DNA of 64,000 nucleotides from Pseudomonadota bacterium (lineage in GTDB: Bacteria > Pseudomonadota > Gammaproteobacteria > Pseudomonadales > Pseudohongiellaceae): the NCBI GenBank assembly GCA_027592275.1, contig JAQCKF010000001.1, positions 1-64,000 on the forward strand. The letters are read 5' to 3'. The notes under the pieces were generated by a model. That model did no database searches. It had not been told where the DNA came from and saw nothing but the letters and a program-made list of their open reading frames with translations. A program made the translations under genes and the position numbers. Below are positions 37,088 through 48,762 of this stretch, in pieces; within the stretch, counting starts at the first letter, position 1; each line of letters opens with the position of its first letter.

Positions 37088-38878
37088 ATGGCTTACGTAC
37101 CATTAGCTGATCAAGATTCCGAAATGGAAATGCATCACCCCCATAGTTGGGTTACGAAATACGTTTGGAGCCAAGATCACAAGGTTATTGCCATTCAATA
37201 CGGTGGCATCGCCATCGCGGTTGGGGTTGTTGCATTGATTCTTTCGCTTCTAATGCGCATGCAATTGGGTTTCCCAGAGACATTTGATCTGATCGACCCG
37301 AGTTCCTACTACCAGTCGGTAACTATGCACGGCATGATTATGGTTGTTTACATGCTGACGGCGTTGTTGCTAGGCGGGTTTGGAAACTACTTGATACCGC
37401 TCATGTGTGGCGCGCGAGACATGGTGTTCCCGTTCCTGAACATGTTGAGTGTTTGGGTATACGCACTGTCGGTGATTATTCTTATGTCGAGTTTCTTCGT
37501 CAGCGGCGGGCCAACTGGGGCAGGGTGGACGTTATATCCTCCTCAGACTACCATGGCAGGCACACCTGGCCATGATATGGGCATCGTGTTGATGCTGCTC
37601 TCACTGGCCGTGTTTATTGTTGCCTTCACAATGGGCGGCCTGAACTACGTGACCACGGTTTTGCAGTATCGCTGCCGCGGCTTAACCATGATGCGTCTTC
37701 CTCTTACAGTTTGGGGAATCTTTATCGCGACAATTCTTGGTCTATTTGCATTCCCAGCGTTGCTTGTTTCGGCGATCATGATGCTATTCGATATACTCCT
37801 AGGCACTAGCTTCTTCATGCCAGCCGTTATCGAGTCAGGTACTCCACTTGATCACAACGGCGGTAGCCCGATCTTGTTCCAGCATTTGTTCTGGTTCTTC
37901 GGGCACCCTGAAGTGTACATCGTGGCGCTTCCGGCATTCGGTCTTGTTTCTGACGTACTCTCAACTCATGCACGAAAGAATATCTTCGGTTACCGCATGA
38001 TGGTTTGGGCGATCATCGCAATTGGCGGATTAAGCTTCGTCGTATGGGCTCACCACATGTATGTAAGTGGTATGCACCCCTACTTCGGCTTCTTCTTCGC
38101 CACGACCACATTGATCATCGCTGTTCCTACTGCACTTAAAGTTTACAACTGGGTGCTAACGCTTTGGGAAGGCGATATCCGACTGAACGCGCCAATGTAT
38201 TTCGCCATCGGATTTATCTTTACATTCATCCACGGTGGATTAACTGGTCTGTTTCTAGGTAACGTGGTTATCGACTTACCTCTTTCCGACACTTACTTTG
38301 TAGTTGCTCACTTCCATATGGTGATGGGTGTATCTCCGGTACTAGTTATCTTCGCTGCTTTGTATCACTGGTATCCGAAGGTTACGGGTCGCATGTTTCA
38401 TGAAGGTATGGCGAAGGCACACTTCTGGATTACTTTCCTAGGTACCTACGCAATCTACTTGCCGATGCACTACCTTGGCTTCTTGGGTGTTCCGCGTCGC
38501 TACTACGCAATGGGATCCACAGACTTTATCCCAGAGTCTGCGCAAGACTTGAACGCAGCGATCACAATCGCAGCGCTAATAGTGGGCGCAGCGCAGATCC
38601 TATTCTTCATCAACATATTCTGGAGCTTGCGTAATGGCAAGCCATCAGGGCCTAACCCTTGGGGTTCTGCCTCTTTAGAATGGCAGACACCTGATACTCC
38701 GCCTAAACATGGCAACTGGGGTGATGAGCTACCAACTGTTTATCGTTGGGCTTACGACTACAGCGTTCCAGGTGCACACGAAGACTTCATTCCACAGAAT
38801 GTGCCTGAAAGTGAAGAGCCAACTGCGGATGAGCAACACTTCGATCCTGATCATGACGCATCTAAGGCAGACGCATGA
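37088..38878 (+). CDS. coxA: Cytochrome c oxidase subunit I
   Basis: 596 aa; FWFFGHPEVYIVALPAFGLVS, HHMYVSGMHP, DTYFVVAHFHMVMG. Confidence 0.97.
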   Translation: MAYVPLADQDSEMEMHHPHSWVTKYVWSQDHKVIAIQYGGIAIAVGVVALILSLLMRMQLGFPETFDLIDPSSYYQSVTMHGMIMVVYMLTALLLGGFGNYLIPLMCGARDMVFPFLNMLSVWVYALSVIILMSSFFVSGGPTGAGWTLYPPQTTMAGTPGHDMGIVLMLLSLAVFIVAFTMGGLNYVTTVLQYRCRGLTMMRLPLTVWGIFIATILGLFAFPALLVSAIMMLFDILLGTSFFMPAVIESGTPLDHNGGSPILFQHLFWFFGHPEVYIVALPAFGLVSDVLSTHARKNIFGYRMMVWAIIAIGGLSFVVWAHHMYVSGMHPYFGFFFATTTLIIAVPTALKVYNWVLTLWEGDIRLNAPMYFAIGFIFTFIHGGLTGLFLGNVVIDLPLSDTYFVVAHFHMVMGVSPVLVIFAALYHWYPKVTGRMFHEGMAKAHFWITFLGTYAIYLPMHYLGFLGVPRRYYAMGSTDFIPESAQDLNAAITIAALIVGAAQILFFINIFWSLRNGKPSGPNPWGSASLEWQTPDTPPKHGNWGDELPTVYRWAYDYSVPGAHEDFIPQNVPESEEPTADEQHFDPDHDASKADA

Positions 38879-39489
38879 GCCTGATTAAGACACTCACCGA
38901 GAAGCCCTGGGAACGAAAGGGTGTAATTGGCGGGCTAAACCCGGAGGGCGCTTTCGAGTCGCCCCCGGAGCGCGTCGCGCTAGGTTTCTTCCTTACGATT
39001 GCTTCTGTGATTTTCTCGATGTTTGGCGTGAGCTACGTCATTCGAATGTCATTGCCGGATTGGGAGCCACTGGCCGAACCTTCTCAGCTATGGCTAAACA
39101 CTGGATTGCTTGCCATCAGTAGTATTTTATTCCAGTGGGCAAGAAATATAGCCAATGCAGGCAAACAGAAGAACTTAATGACCGCCTTTATCGGTGGAGG
39201 TGTGTTTGCCTTGCTGTTTATAGCAGGACAGATGGTTATCTGGGAAAACCTACAGGCTACGGGTTTTTATGTAGCCTCTAACCCAGCCAACTCATTCTTC
39301 TATCTGCTAACAGGTTTGCATATCGCTCACTTACTAGGTGGGCTTTGGGTGTGGAGTAAAAGTTCAATACGATTGATATCCGGAAGCAAGCCTGAAGACG
39401 TGCGCCTCAGCATCGAGCTGTGTACTTTATATTGGCACTTCTTGCTAATTGTCTGGTTGGTTATTTTTGCAATTCTTTCCAATACCTAA
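38875..39489 (+). CDS. Cytochrome c oxidase subunit III-like protein (copy 1)
   Basis: 204 aa; NSFFYLLTGLHIAHLLGGLWV ... LCTLYWHFLLIVWLVIFAIL; overlaps coxA stop. Confidence 0.85.
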   Translation: MSLIKTLTEKPWERKGVIGGLNPEGAFESPPERVALGFFLTIASVIFSMFGVSYVIRMSLPDWEPLAEPSQLWLNTGLLAISSILFQWARNIANAGKQKNLMTAFIGGGVFALLFIAGQMVIWENLQATGFYVASNPANSFFYLLTGLHIAHLLGGLWVWSKSSIRLISGSKPEDVRLSIELCTLYWHFLLIVWLVIFAILSNT

Positions 39490-39550
39490 TAGTTAATCAT
39501 TAGGGATTGGGGAAAATAGAGTTTAATTAGAACATTAATAGGAAATAAGA

Positions 39551-40216
39551 ATGAGCGAAGCAGCTATAAGCGGATCAAACTCGACCCTAGTGGACGATTG
39601 GAGCGCCGATAAACAGGCCTACCATGTGCCTTGGGGTAAGGCCATGATGTGGATCTTCCTAGTGAGTGATACCTTTATTTTCACTTGCTTTCTAACTGGC
39701 TATCTCCATGTTCGATTAACTACCACCGATCCATGGCCTCTGCAGAGTGAAATCTTTGCGCTTTCTTTCGGCGGCGATCCTATTCCGCTGATTTTGATCG
39801 CGATCATGACCTTTATACTGATTACCAGTTCTGGAACCATGGCGCTGGCGGTTAATTTCGGGTATCGCAGAGATAAGAAAAAGACATTCTGGTTTATGGT
39901 TGCTACCGCCGCCTTTGGTGCCTCATTCGTAGGCATGCAGGCATTTGAGTGGAGCAAGCTGATTCTGGAAGAGGGTGTAAGGCCTTGGGGTAACCCCTTT
40001 GGTGCGCCTCAGTTTGGGTCTGTATTTTTTATGATTACCGGCTTTCACGGTTTGCACGTAACCGCCGGTGTCATTTACTTGTTAACCGTTGCTTTCAAAG
40101 TAAAGAAGGGACACTACGACAAGAAGGGTTATGAGATTGTAGAGATTGCCGGTTTGTATTGGCACTTTGTGGATCTTGTTTGGGTATTCATTTTCGCATT
40201 TTTCTACTTATTGTAA
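39551..40216 (+). CDS. Cytochrome c oxidase subunit III (copy 2)
   Basis: 221 aa; SVFFMITGFHGLHVTAGVIYL ... IAGLYWHFVDLVWVFIFAFFYLL. Confidence 0.92.
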   Translation: MSEAAISGSNSTLVDDWSADKQAYHVPWGKAMMWIFLVSDTFIFTCFLTGYLHVRLTTTDPWPLQSEIFALSFGGDPIPLILIAIMTFILITSSGTMALAVNFGYRRDKKKTFWFMVATAAFGASFVGMQAFEWSKLILEEGVRPWGNPFGAPQFGSVFFMITGFHGLHVTAGVIYLLTVAFKVKKGHYDKKGYEIVEIAGLYWHFVDLVWVFIFAFFYLL

Positions 40217-40228
40217 TAGGGGACAGAA

Positions 40229-40633
40229 ATGTCATCTGAAGCAGGTCAACAACATCCCCTAGGGATTTATTACAAAATTTGGATTCTTCTGTTCGTATTG
40301 AGCTCGTTCTCGTACGCGGTTGATTTCTTTAATGTGCAGGGCGGCATGCGCTGGGGTCTAGTACTCCTGTTCATGGCTTTGAAGGCGGGCTTTATCGTTG
40401 CGATCTTCATGCACGTGGTTTGGGAAAGAATGGCGTTGGTTTTAACTATTCTTGGCCCTCCGCTTGTACTGCTACTACTTATCGGCCTTATGTCGGTCGA
40501 AGGTTTCTATATCTCTGGTGCACGAGTTCAGTATATGGGCCAGGACCCAAATCAAGTGGCTCTCACCCCAGCTGATCTTCACGGTGGTGGACATGGAGAG
40601 GAAGAAGAGCACGCAGAAGAGGAAGCACACTAG
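40229..40633 (+). CDS. Cytochrome c oxidase subunit IV-like small membrane protein
   Basis: 134 aa; three TM helices, KAGFIVAIFMHVVWERM, acidic/His-rich tail GGGHGEEEEHAEEEAH. Confidence 0.8.
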   Translation: MSSEAGQQHPLGIYYKIWILLFVLSSFSYAVDFFNVQGGMRWGLVLLFMALKAGFIVAIFMHVVWERMALVLTILGPPLVLLLLIGLMSVEGFYISGARVQYMGQDPNQVALTPADLHGGGHGEEEEHAEEEAH

Positions 40634-40649
40634 TTAGTGTGCTCTGCAT

Positions 40650-40682
40650 AAAAAAAGGCCGCTTCGAGCGGCCTTTTTTTAT
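40650..40682. terminator. Bidirectional rho-independent terminator between cox operon and aroE
   Basis: AAAAAAAGGCCGCTTCGAGCGGCCTTTTTTTAT: GC stem with TCG loop flanked by A and T runs. Confidence 0.92.
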
Positions 40683-40722
40683 GCCTGTCGAAAAGGCAAA
40701 ACACTGCTCGCTAAAAAGCTAA

Positions 40723-41556
40723 CTAGAATTGCTCTCGTAGGTGGGCCATAACGGAGGCAGTGTTTGGACGAACTCCTCGCCATAGTGCGAACGCTTCAGC
40801 CGCCTGTTCAACCAACATCCCTAGACCGTCGATACTTATGCTTGCTCCTTCCTTTTTCCCCCACTGCACAAAAGGCGTGTCGGTTGCCGAATACATCAGA
40901 TCATAACAACAGCAACCAGGCGCAATAAGATTCGCATCTAGCTTAGGCATTTCTCCGAGCAAGCTAGAAGATGTTCCATTGATGATCAGATCATAACTAC
41001 GGCCATTGTTTGCAACTTCTTGCAGCCTTGCATACGACATGGCTTCGATAGGTGCCATAGATTGCATCTCTTCAGCCAAGTGTTCGGCTTTAGATACGTC
41101 TCGATTAACGATCGTAATCGCCGAGGCTTGTTCATAAACTAGCGCGGCCATAATTCCGCGAACAGCACCGCCGGCACCTAGGATAAGCACCCTTTGGCCA
41201 CTAATCGCTACCTTATTATTCAGCTTAAGATCGGTCATGAGTCCAACGCCATCTGTATTGTCGCCACAGATGTCTCCGTTAGCGTCTAGGAATAGAGTAT
41301 TTACGGCTTGTGCTAACTCTGCCCTAGGGGAGCAACTCGCAACTAGTGCAAATGCATTCCCCTTGAAGGGAACCGTCACGTTCAATCCCCCTCCGCCGCC
41401 TGCAAAGAAATTTCTGACGAAGCCTTCAAATTCATTTTCTTCTAGAGGAATAGCCACGTAGCTCATCGTCTGATCTGTTTGCTGCGCAAACATGGAATGG
41501 ATCAGGGGCGATTTGCTGTGACTTACAGGATTGCCGAGTACTGCATATTTGGACAC
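40723..41556 (-). CDS. aroE: Shikimate dehydrogenase
   Basis: YAVLGNPVSHSKSPLIHSMFA, LNVTVPFKGNAF, GDNTDGVGLMTDL, ILGAGGAVRGI. Confidence 0.95.
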   Translation of the reverse strand: MSKYAVLGNPVSHSKSPLIHSMFAQQTDQTMSYVAIPLEENEFEGFVRNFFAGGGGGLNVTVPFKGNAFALVASCSPRAELAQAVNTLFLDANGDICGDNTDGVGLMTDLKLNNKVAISGQRVLILGAGGAVRGIMAALVYEQASAITIVNRDVSKAEHLAEEMQSMAPIEAMSYARLQEVANNGRSYDLIINGTSSSLLGEMPKLDANLIAPGCCCYDLMYSATDTPFVQWGKKEGASISIDGLGMLVEQAAEAFALWRGVRPNTASVMAHLREQF

Positions 41557-41616
41557 GGGTGATCTTTCTCTTCTTTCAATTTTCTTTCTATTTTTTAGGG
41601 GCTTCTACCTAGAAGA

Positions 41617-42558
<942 letters not shown>

Positions 42559-42587
42559 TTAACGACTTCATACCATCCAGCCCTAAT

Positions 42588-43154
42588 TCAGCGGATAACT
42601 CTTCCAGAGAGTAAGTCCCGCATCTCAGACGGCTTAGCCGCTTGTCCGAGATATCCATCTACTATGCCGGCTATCTTATCTGCAAATTTGTCTTCAAGTA
42701 TTAATCTAGATCTAATTTCTTCTTCGCCGGCTTCATTCGCCGATGTCGAGACGAGAGGCCCGCCGAATGCAAAGCATAACTCCTGCACAGCCAGGTGGGC
42801 GCTCACTCGTATCGCCACGGATTGATGATCACCCTTAATCCAGCCCGGTATCAACCTATCAGTGTCAGGAACTAGCCAGGTAACATGGCCCGGCCACGAA
42901 GCACTTAATGTGTCTCTGTGTTCTCTGCTCAGTTTACTAAGAAGCGGCTCGAATTGATCGATGCTCCCACTAACTAATATCAGCCCCTTATGTACTGGCC
43001 GATTTTTTAGACGAAGAATTTCGCTTACCGCGGGTTCACTGTGGGGGTCACAGCCTAGTCCCCAAACAGCCTCTGTTGGATAAGCGATAATATTACCTTG
43101 TTTCAGGTTCTGACAAGCTAGCTCAATGTTTAGCCTGGTCACTTTAATTCTCAC
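42588..43154 (-). CDS. tsaC: L-threonylcarbamoyladenylate synthase (YrdC/TsaC)
   Basis: GNIIAYPTEAVWGLGCDPHSEPAVSEILRLKNRPVHKGLILV; GPLVSTSANEAGE. Confidence 0.93.
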   Translation of the reverse strand: MRIKVTRLNIELACQNLKQGNIIAYPTEAVWGLGCDPHSEPAVSEILRLKNRPVHKGLILVSGSIDQFEPLLSKLSREHRDTLSASWPGHVTWLVPDTDRLIPGWIKGDHQSVAIRVSAHLAVQELCFAFGGPLVSTSANEAGEEEIRSRLILEDKFADKIAGIVDGYLGQAAKPSEMRDLLSGRVIR

Positions 43155-43455
43155 TCACCAATGAACAGCAATATTGCTCAAATTCGGTAATATTAACAAA
43201 GGAATTCCTGCAATGCCTTGTCTTAGGTTTAGGCTTGCACTTTTTCACTATTTGCAGAGCGTTCACTTTTTACTCTGTCTGCTAAGTCGGCATCTACCTG
43301 AAAGTATCTACTGCAGGTTTCATGTAACCTATATCGTTTTCTGATCCTACTAAAATGGCAGAAAATTGGCGGCTCTTCACAATCGAACTCTAGAAAATAG
43401 TGAAAGAGGAAACTACCGCAGACCTCTAGTCTATGCAAGAAAACTAGACTGAGCT

Positions 43456-44574
43456 CTAGCCCAACTTAAAGTAACGACCCCCCTCTTGGCGAATCAAGCC
43501 TGCTGCTTCAAGTTGAATAAGTTCCGCATTTAATTGAGTTATGCTGAGCCCACACTCACCTTGTATCGCTTGGAATAGACATCCCTGATGATCGATAGCC
43601 TTTAAGGCGATGAATTTCGAAGCCGCGTCGCTCTTTATACCTAGTGTACCTGTGCATGACTCTTCGCTTTTATTCCCTGCAGGTTCTTGGGCCAGACCAA
43701 GCTCGTCCAAAACATCCGAAGGCTCTTCGACCAATTTAGCTCCCTGCTTTATAAGCTGGTGACACCCGCGGCTCTGGGGGCTAGCAACGGGACCCGGCAC
43801 GGCAAAAACATCCCGGTTCTGTTCCATAGCTAATCTAGCGGTTATAAGCGACCCACTCTTTACATTGGCCTCTACCACTAACGTCCCGATCGCTAGTCCA
43901 CTAATGATTCTATTCCTTCTAGGGAAGTTACTAGGATAGGGAGGTGTACCAATTGGGAATTCCGACACAAGGGCGCCATTCTCGACTATGCGTTGCGCTA
44001 ACTTTTTATTCCCCGAAGGGTAGACACTATCAATTCCTGTCCCTATAACTGCGATAGTTTTCCTTCCGCTATCCAACGCTCCTTCGTGTGCTTTGCTGTC
44101 GATTCCTGACGCCAACCCACTACAAATTTGCAACCCTGCCTTACTTAGTTCCTGCGCCATCCAATAAGCATTCCTCTTTCCGTAAGTACTCGCCCTGCGG
44201 CTGCCCACGAGCGCGAAGTGTCTTCCTCCTAGAGCGCTAAGTGAGCCTTTCACGAAAAGTATTGGCGGGGCAGAGTCTATTTCGCGTAACAGGTTAGGAT
44301 AGTACTGTGATTCATAACAAACTAAATAATTTCTGTCTTTGGCAGCCCACTCTAATGCCACTTGGGTACTTCGTTGCAAACCGGCTTTGCTACTAACGCT
44401 ACCCAGTAATTCAATTTGCAAGTTGTCGAAACCTAGATCCTGGAACGTAGACCGTGGCAGTTCCATTAGCGTTTTGGCCGAGCCGAACTCTCTCAGTAGT
44501 TTCGAGATTATAGGGATCGGGATCTTCTTACTGTTGATCAACGTCAAGTAGTACAGACAAGTATCGGAGTCCAT
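43456..44574 (-). CDS. dprA: DNA-processing protein DprA
   Basis: ALVGSRRASTYGKRNAYWMAQEL, CSGLASGIDSKAHEGAL, FPRRNRIISGLAIGTLVVEANVKSGSLITARLAMEQNRDVFAVPG. ATG at 44574 preferred over non-ATG start at 44619. Confidence 0.94.
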   Translation of the reverse strand: MDSDTCLYYLTLINSKKIPIPIISKLLREFGSAKTLMELPRSTFQDLGFDNLQIELLGSVSSKAGLQRSTQVALEWAAKDRNYLVCYESQYYPNLLREIDSAPPILFVKGSLSALGGRHFALVGSRRASTYGKRNAYWMAQELSKAGLQICSGLASGIDSKAHEGALDSGRKTIAVIGTGIDSVYPSGNKKLAQRIVENGALVSEFPIGTPPYPSNFPRRNRIISGLAIGTLVVEANVKSGSLITARLAMEQNRDVFAVPGPVASPQSRGCHQLIKQGAKLVEEPSDVLDELGLAQEPAGNKSEESCTGTLGIKSDAASKFIALKAIDHQGCLFQAIQGECGLSITQLNAELIQLEAAGLIRQEGGRYFKLG

Positions 44575-44696
44575 TGTTGGTCCAAGGGTGATTCGAAATG
44601 ACGGCACTGCGCAACACAAAGCCCAGGGATAGCTGGGTTCTGAGGATTAACTAGCCTAAGACTAGTCTAGTAGATGAAGGGATGTGTGACGTAGTT

Positions 44697-45833
44697 TTAG
44701 GGGCTAACAACTTCGTTGAATAATTCAGCAGGCTCGCTGCTGGAGAGAATTACGGCATAACTCAGTTGATCGAAGGTCTTATAGACCAGCAACGTTCCAA
44801 CATCGTTACCGGGTATGGTCAGTCTGTCTTGATTGAACAGAGTACGCATTCTTTCCCGAAAGGCCATCTTCGCCCGCTCAACCTCGTCAGTCATGCGAGC
44901 GCCTTCTTTTTGAATTGACAATATGTCACCAACTACGAGATTGTCATCGTTACCAAGATTAATAACGACTGTGTCGAGTTGTGAAGCAAAGCTCTCTTCG
45001 CCTAGGAAGGCCACAATCTGACCTGAAAGATCTGAACTTGGCTCAGTAGGAAATATGGTCGCATTGATGCTGGACTCTTCTCTAATTAGTAAGCGGTCAC
45101 CAACTCGGATTTCCCTGGCACCATTGTTAACTAGCAACCTTCTCATATCGGACGCAACGTTTTCAACAATACTAGCAAACCCCAGATATTCCGTTTCTAA
45201 CCCCAGCACTTCTTCTTCGGTTGTGCTCAAGAGACCGAACGCGCGTTTCTTTTTCAGCCCTTCACCGTAGTAAGTACGGCCGACGCGATAGATTTCAAAG
45301 GTCGTTGTCCCTATTAGAAAAGATCCTCGGGCGAATATTTCATCCCCTGTACCTATCGTAAGATTGTCACCTACATTCGCTACGATATAAGGTGCGGCGT
45401 CTAATTGTGCGGCGCTAATAATTCTATTTTTGGTGAAACTGTTCTCGATAGATTCCAGTGGAATAGCAGGAATGGCACTCTGTAGAGCTTCTTCTCGAAC
45501 TTGAGGGGAAACCATTTCTACTTCCCGATCGCCTCGCTGCACGAGGACACGGGGGGTTCCGCCCAATATGCTTAGCTTCAATGTATCGCCAGGATAGATA
45601 AGATCAGGGTTATCTAAGTATTGATCCGGCTGCCAGATATCAATCCAACGTTCAGGATCTCGCAGGAATTGGCCTGCAATTTCCTATAACGTGTAGCCTT
45701 CTTCCACGATATAGCTAACAGGATAGTCATCAACAAGCATGCTCGTTTGCCCATGAGAAGACATAAATGTGCTCACGCTCGCTAGGCCTATTGCCAAAGC
45801 TAGTAGTAGTTGTCTGATTCCCAGATTTTTCAT
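44697..45833 (-). pseudogene. LysM-domain protein interrupted by an in-frame amber codon
   Basis: Frame from ATG 45833: MKNLGIRQLLLALAIGLASVS...YPVSYIVEEGYTL*EIAGQFLRDPERWIDIWQPDQYLDNPDLIYPGDTLKLSILGG...; TAG at 45684-45686 where LysM typically has Trp. The ORF track shows only the downstream part (44697-45581). Confidence 0.85.
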
Positions 45834-45946
45834 TCTTAGTCTTCCGCGCTAAAAAGCGTTGAGTTCATATGTTAGCAATACGCTATAATTATCACTAGAA
45901 GCAGTTCACATACTGCGTCACACTATTTTTGTAGGTTTTTACGACT

Positions 45947-46453
45947 ATGCCAATTTTACAAATTCTGGAATTTCCTGACCCCAGACTAAGGAAAATAGCC
46001 GAACCCGTTACTGTTTTCGACGAAAAGCTAGAAGTCTTGATCGAAGATATGCTCGAAACAATGTATGAGGCCGAGGGTATCGGGCTCGCTGCTACCCAGA
46101 TAGACGTTCATAAGCGTCTATTGCTAATAGATGTATCGGAGAATCGGGATAGTCCTCAAGTATTTATTAATCCACAAATTGAGATTCTTGAGGATGAGCT
46201 ATCCGAATATGACGAAGGCTGTCTCTCAGTGCCTGGTTTTTATGAAACCGTGTCTCGACCTCGGATGGTAAAGATAACAGCACAGGACTCTAAGGGCGAG
46301 AAGTTCGAACAAGTGGCCGAGGGCATTCTCGCGACCTGTATCCAACACGAAATAGATCATCTCGATGGCAAGTTGTTCGTCGACTATCTCAGTATACTGA
46401 AGAGGCAACGGATTCGCTCTAAGCTGGAAAAAGAGCATAAGAAGTCTGCCTGA
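45947..46453 (+). CDS. def: Peptide deformylase
   Basis: [49 protein letters not shown]. Confidence 0.97.
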   Translation: MPILQILEFPDPRLRKIAEPVTVFDEKLEVLIEDMLETMYEAEGIGLAATQIDVHKRLLLIDVSENRDSPQVFINPQIEILEDELSEYDEGCLSVPGFYETVSRPRMVKITAQDSKGEKFEQVAEGILATCIQHEIDHLDGKLFVDYLSILKRQRIRSKLEKEHKKSA

Positions 46454-46457
46454 AAAA

Positions 46458-47417
46458 ATGAAAAAATTGCGAATCTGTTTTGCAGGCACACCTGCTTTCG
46501 CTGCTGCGCATCTGCAAGCATTGCTGAAGGCAGGGCATCATGTGGTCGCGGTCTACACTCAGCCTGATCGCCCCGCTGGCCGCGGTAAAAAATTACAAGC
46601 TAGCCCCGTCAAACAGTTTGCTCTTGAGCATGGGCTCCCCGTTTTTCAACCATCAAGTCTAAGGCCCTTGGAAGAGACTGAAGCGTTAGTCTCTCTCGAT
46701 AGTGACTTGATGATCGTGGTTGCCTATGGACTTATCCTTCCAAAAACCATACTCGATACTCCAAGACTCGGCTGTCTAAATGTACATGCATCATTGCTGC
46801 CCCGTTGGCGCGGCGCCGCTCCAATCGAACGCGCATTGCTAGCTGGCGATAAAGTATCAGGGGTCACTATTATGCAAATGGACGAAGGGCTGGATACTGG
46901 CGCCATGTTGGACAAGGAGTCTGTAGAGATTGCCCCTACCAACAATCGCATCGACCTAGAAGAAAAGCTACAAATAGCGGGTCAAACGGCACTTCTAAGA
47001 ACCCTTAGCAACCTAGAAAAATATCAATCTGGGGCCACGATTCAGAATGATGAAGATAGCAACTACGCGGCGAAGTTAGAAAAGTCCGAGGCGTTTATTG
47101 ATTGGCGCATCAGTGCGTCGGAGATTGATCGTCAGATTCGCGCGGGCATAGGAAGAAACCCTGCCTATACGATATTAAACGATCAACGCCTTCGCATTCT
47201 CGAAGGATCTGTTTCCATTGATAACTCTGACGCCAAAGCAGGGCAGATAGTGGAAAGTGAAAAGTCACATTTCACTGTAAGCTGCGGTTCTGGAGCGCTC
47301 CAGGTACAACGAGTACAACTGCCGGGGAAGAAGCCCGCAACTGTAAAAGACATCAGCAATTCGCGCCCGGAATTATTTTCTCGCGACGTTACATTTAACT
47401 GTGAGCAACCAAAATAG
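46458..47417 (+). CDS. fmt: Methionyl-tRNA formyltransferase
   Basis: RICFAGTPAFAAAHLQALL, LNVHASLLPRWRGAAPIERALLAGD. Confidence 0.96.
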   Translation: MKKLRICFAGTPAFAAAHLQALLKAGHHVVAVYTQPDRPAGRGKKLQASPVKQFALEHGLPVFQPSSLRPLEETEALVSLDSDLMIVVAYGLILPKTILDTPRLGCLNVHASLLPRWRGAAPIERALLAGDKVSGVTIMQMDEGLDTGAMLDKESVEIAPTNNRIDLEEKLQIAGQTALLRTLSNLEKYQSGATIQNDEDSNYAAKLEKSEAFIDWRISASEIDRQIRAGIGRNPAYTILNDQRLRILEGSVSIDNSDAKAGQIVESEKSHFTVSCGSGALQVQRVQLPGKKPATVKDISNSRPELFSRDVTFNCEQPK

Positions 47418-48720
47418 AATGAGTAATAGCCGAGCCGTAGTTGCCAAGATACTTTGCTCCCTGCTTAACGATCGGGGCTCACTGAATACCCTACTCTGTA
47501 ATCACAAAGACCATCCAGAGTTTAGCCTGATCCAAGAGAGCAGCTACGGTTGCTGTCGCTGGTACTTCGCCTTGGAGACCTTGCTCGGGCAGTTACTCAA
47601 CAAGCCACTTAAGAAGCAGGATTTGGACATTAAATGTCTAATGATTTGTGCGCTCTATCAATTGAGAGAGTTGGAGGTTGCTGAATATGCCGTTATTAAC
47701 GAGTCAGTTTCCGCCGTAATGATCTTCAAGAAGCCATGGGCAAAAGGTTTAGTGAATGCCGTCTTGCGTGGCTATCAGCGCAAGAAAGACGAATTGGAGA
47801 AGGCGTTGACTGCCAGCAAGTCAAATGGAGATCTGGCATTTCCGAAATGGTTAGACTCAGAAATTAGCAGACAATGGCCAGAGCAGGCGTTATCTGTATT
47901 CCAAAACAGTAACCAGCGCCCGCCTATGACCCTGCGCGTTAACCTCGCTAGAAATTCTCGAGAGCAATATCTTGAATCACTAGCCCAAGCTGGCATTGTT
48001 GCAACTGCCGGGGCTTGGACGGATTCGGCTGTGTATCTTGATAAGCCAGCCCCCGTTACCGATTTACCTGGGTTCACTGAGGGCATGGTAAGTGTGCAGG
48101 ATGAGGCTTCACAGCTTGTGCCGAACCTACTCCAACTCGAGCCAGGTCAACTCGTCCTCGATGCCTGCGCCGCTCCGGGCGGCAAGAGCTGTCACATACT
48201 TGAAAGTGAGGGCTTACTTACATGTATGACCTCTATTGATATAAGCCAATCAAAGCTGGACCGAATACGAGAGAATTTGGAGAGGCTGGGGCTGGAGTCG
48301 AACTTGGTGGCTGCAGACGCCGGTGAACTGGAAGCATGGTGGGACGGCACATATTTCGATCGCATCCTTCTCGATGCCCCTTGCTCGGCAACTGGCGTCA
48401 TTCGTCGACATCCAGATATCAAACTGCTGCGCAAACCTGAGCAGGTCAAATCCCTGGCAGAAATTCAGTCTGGCCTACTGACTAAATTGTGGACTTGCCT
48501 CAAACCTGGGGGCCTGTTGCTCTATACCACGTGTTCTCTGCTACGGCAGGAAAACGAAGAGACTATTAGGCGTTTTCTCGATTCTACTGATAGCGCTAAA
48601 TATGAAGCCATAGCGGCCGATTGGGGAGTAGAATGTGCCTTTGGCAGGCAACTTCTCCCAGGTACAAGCTCAGGTCCTGATGGTTTCTTCTACGCGGTCT
48701 TACGAAAAGAGTTTGCGTAG
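47401..48720 (+). CDS. rsmB: 16S rRNA (cytosine-967-C5)-methyltransferase RsmB
   Basis: VSVQDEASQLVPNLLQLEPGQLVLDACAAPGGKSCHILE, LLDAPCSATGVIRRHPDIK, YTTCSLLRQENE. Confidence 0.95.
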   Translation: MSNQNRMSNSRAVVAKILCSLLNDRGSLNTLLCNHKDHPEFSLIQESSYGCCRWYFALETLLGQLLNKPLKKQDLDIKCLMICALYQLRELEVAEYAVINESVSAVMIFKKPWAKGLVNAVLRGYQRKKDELEKALTASKSNGDLAFPKWLDSEISRQWPEQALSVFQNSNQRPPMTLRVNLARNSREQYLESLAQAGIVATAGAWTDSAVYLDKPAPVTDLPGFTEGMVSVQDEASQLVPNLLQLEPGQLVLDACAAPGGKSCHILESEGLLTCMTSIDISQSKLDRIRENLERLGLESNLVAADAGELEAWWDGTYFDRILLDAPCSATGVIRRHPDIKLLRKPEQVKSLAEIQSGLLTKLWTCLKPGGLLLYTTCSLLRQENEETIRRFLDSTDSAKYEAIAADWGVECAFGRQLLPGTSSGPDGFFYAVLRKEFA

Positions 48721-48762
48721 AATTTCTAGATTCACCCGTTCGATAAATATTGTAAGGCCAGC

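Noticed and set aside
43229-43438. 69-aa minus-strand ORF between tsaC and dprA
   Set aside because: Short, no recognisable motif or convincing RBS; the region looks noncoding.
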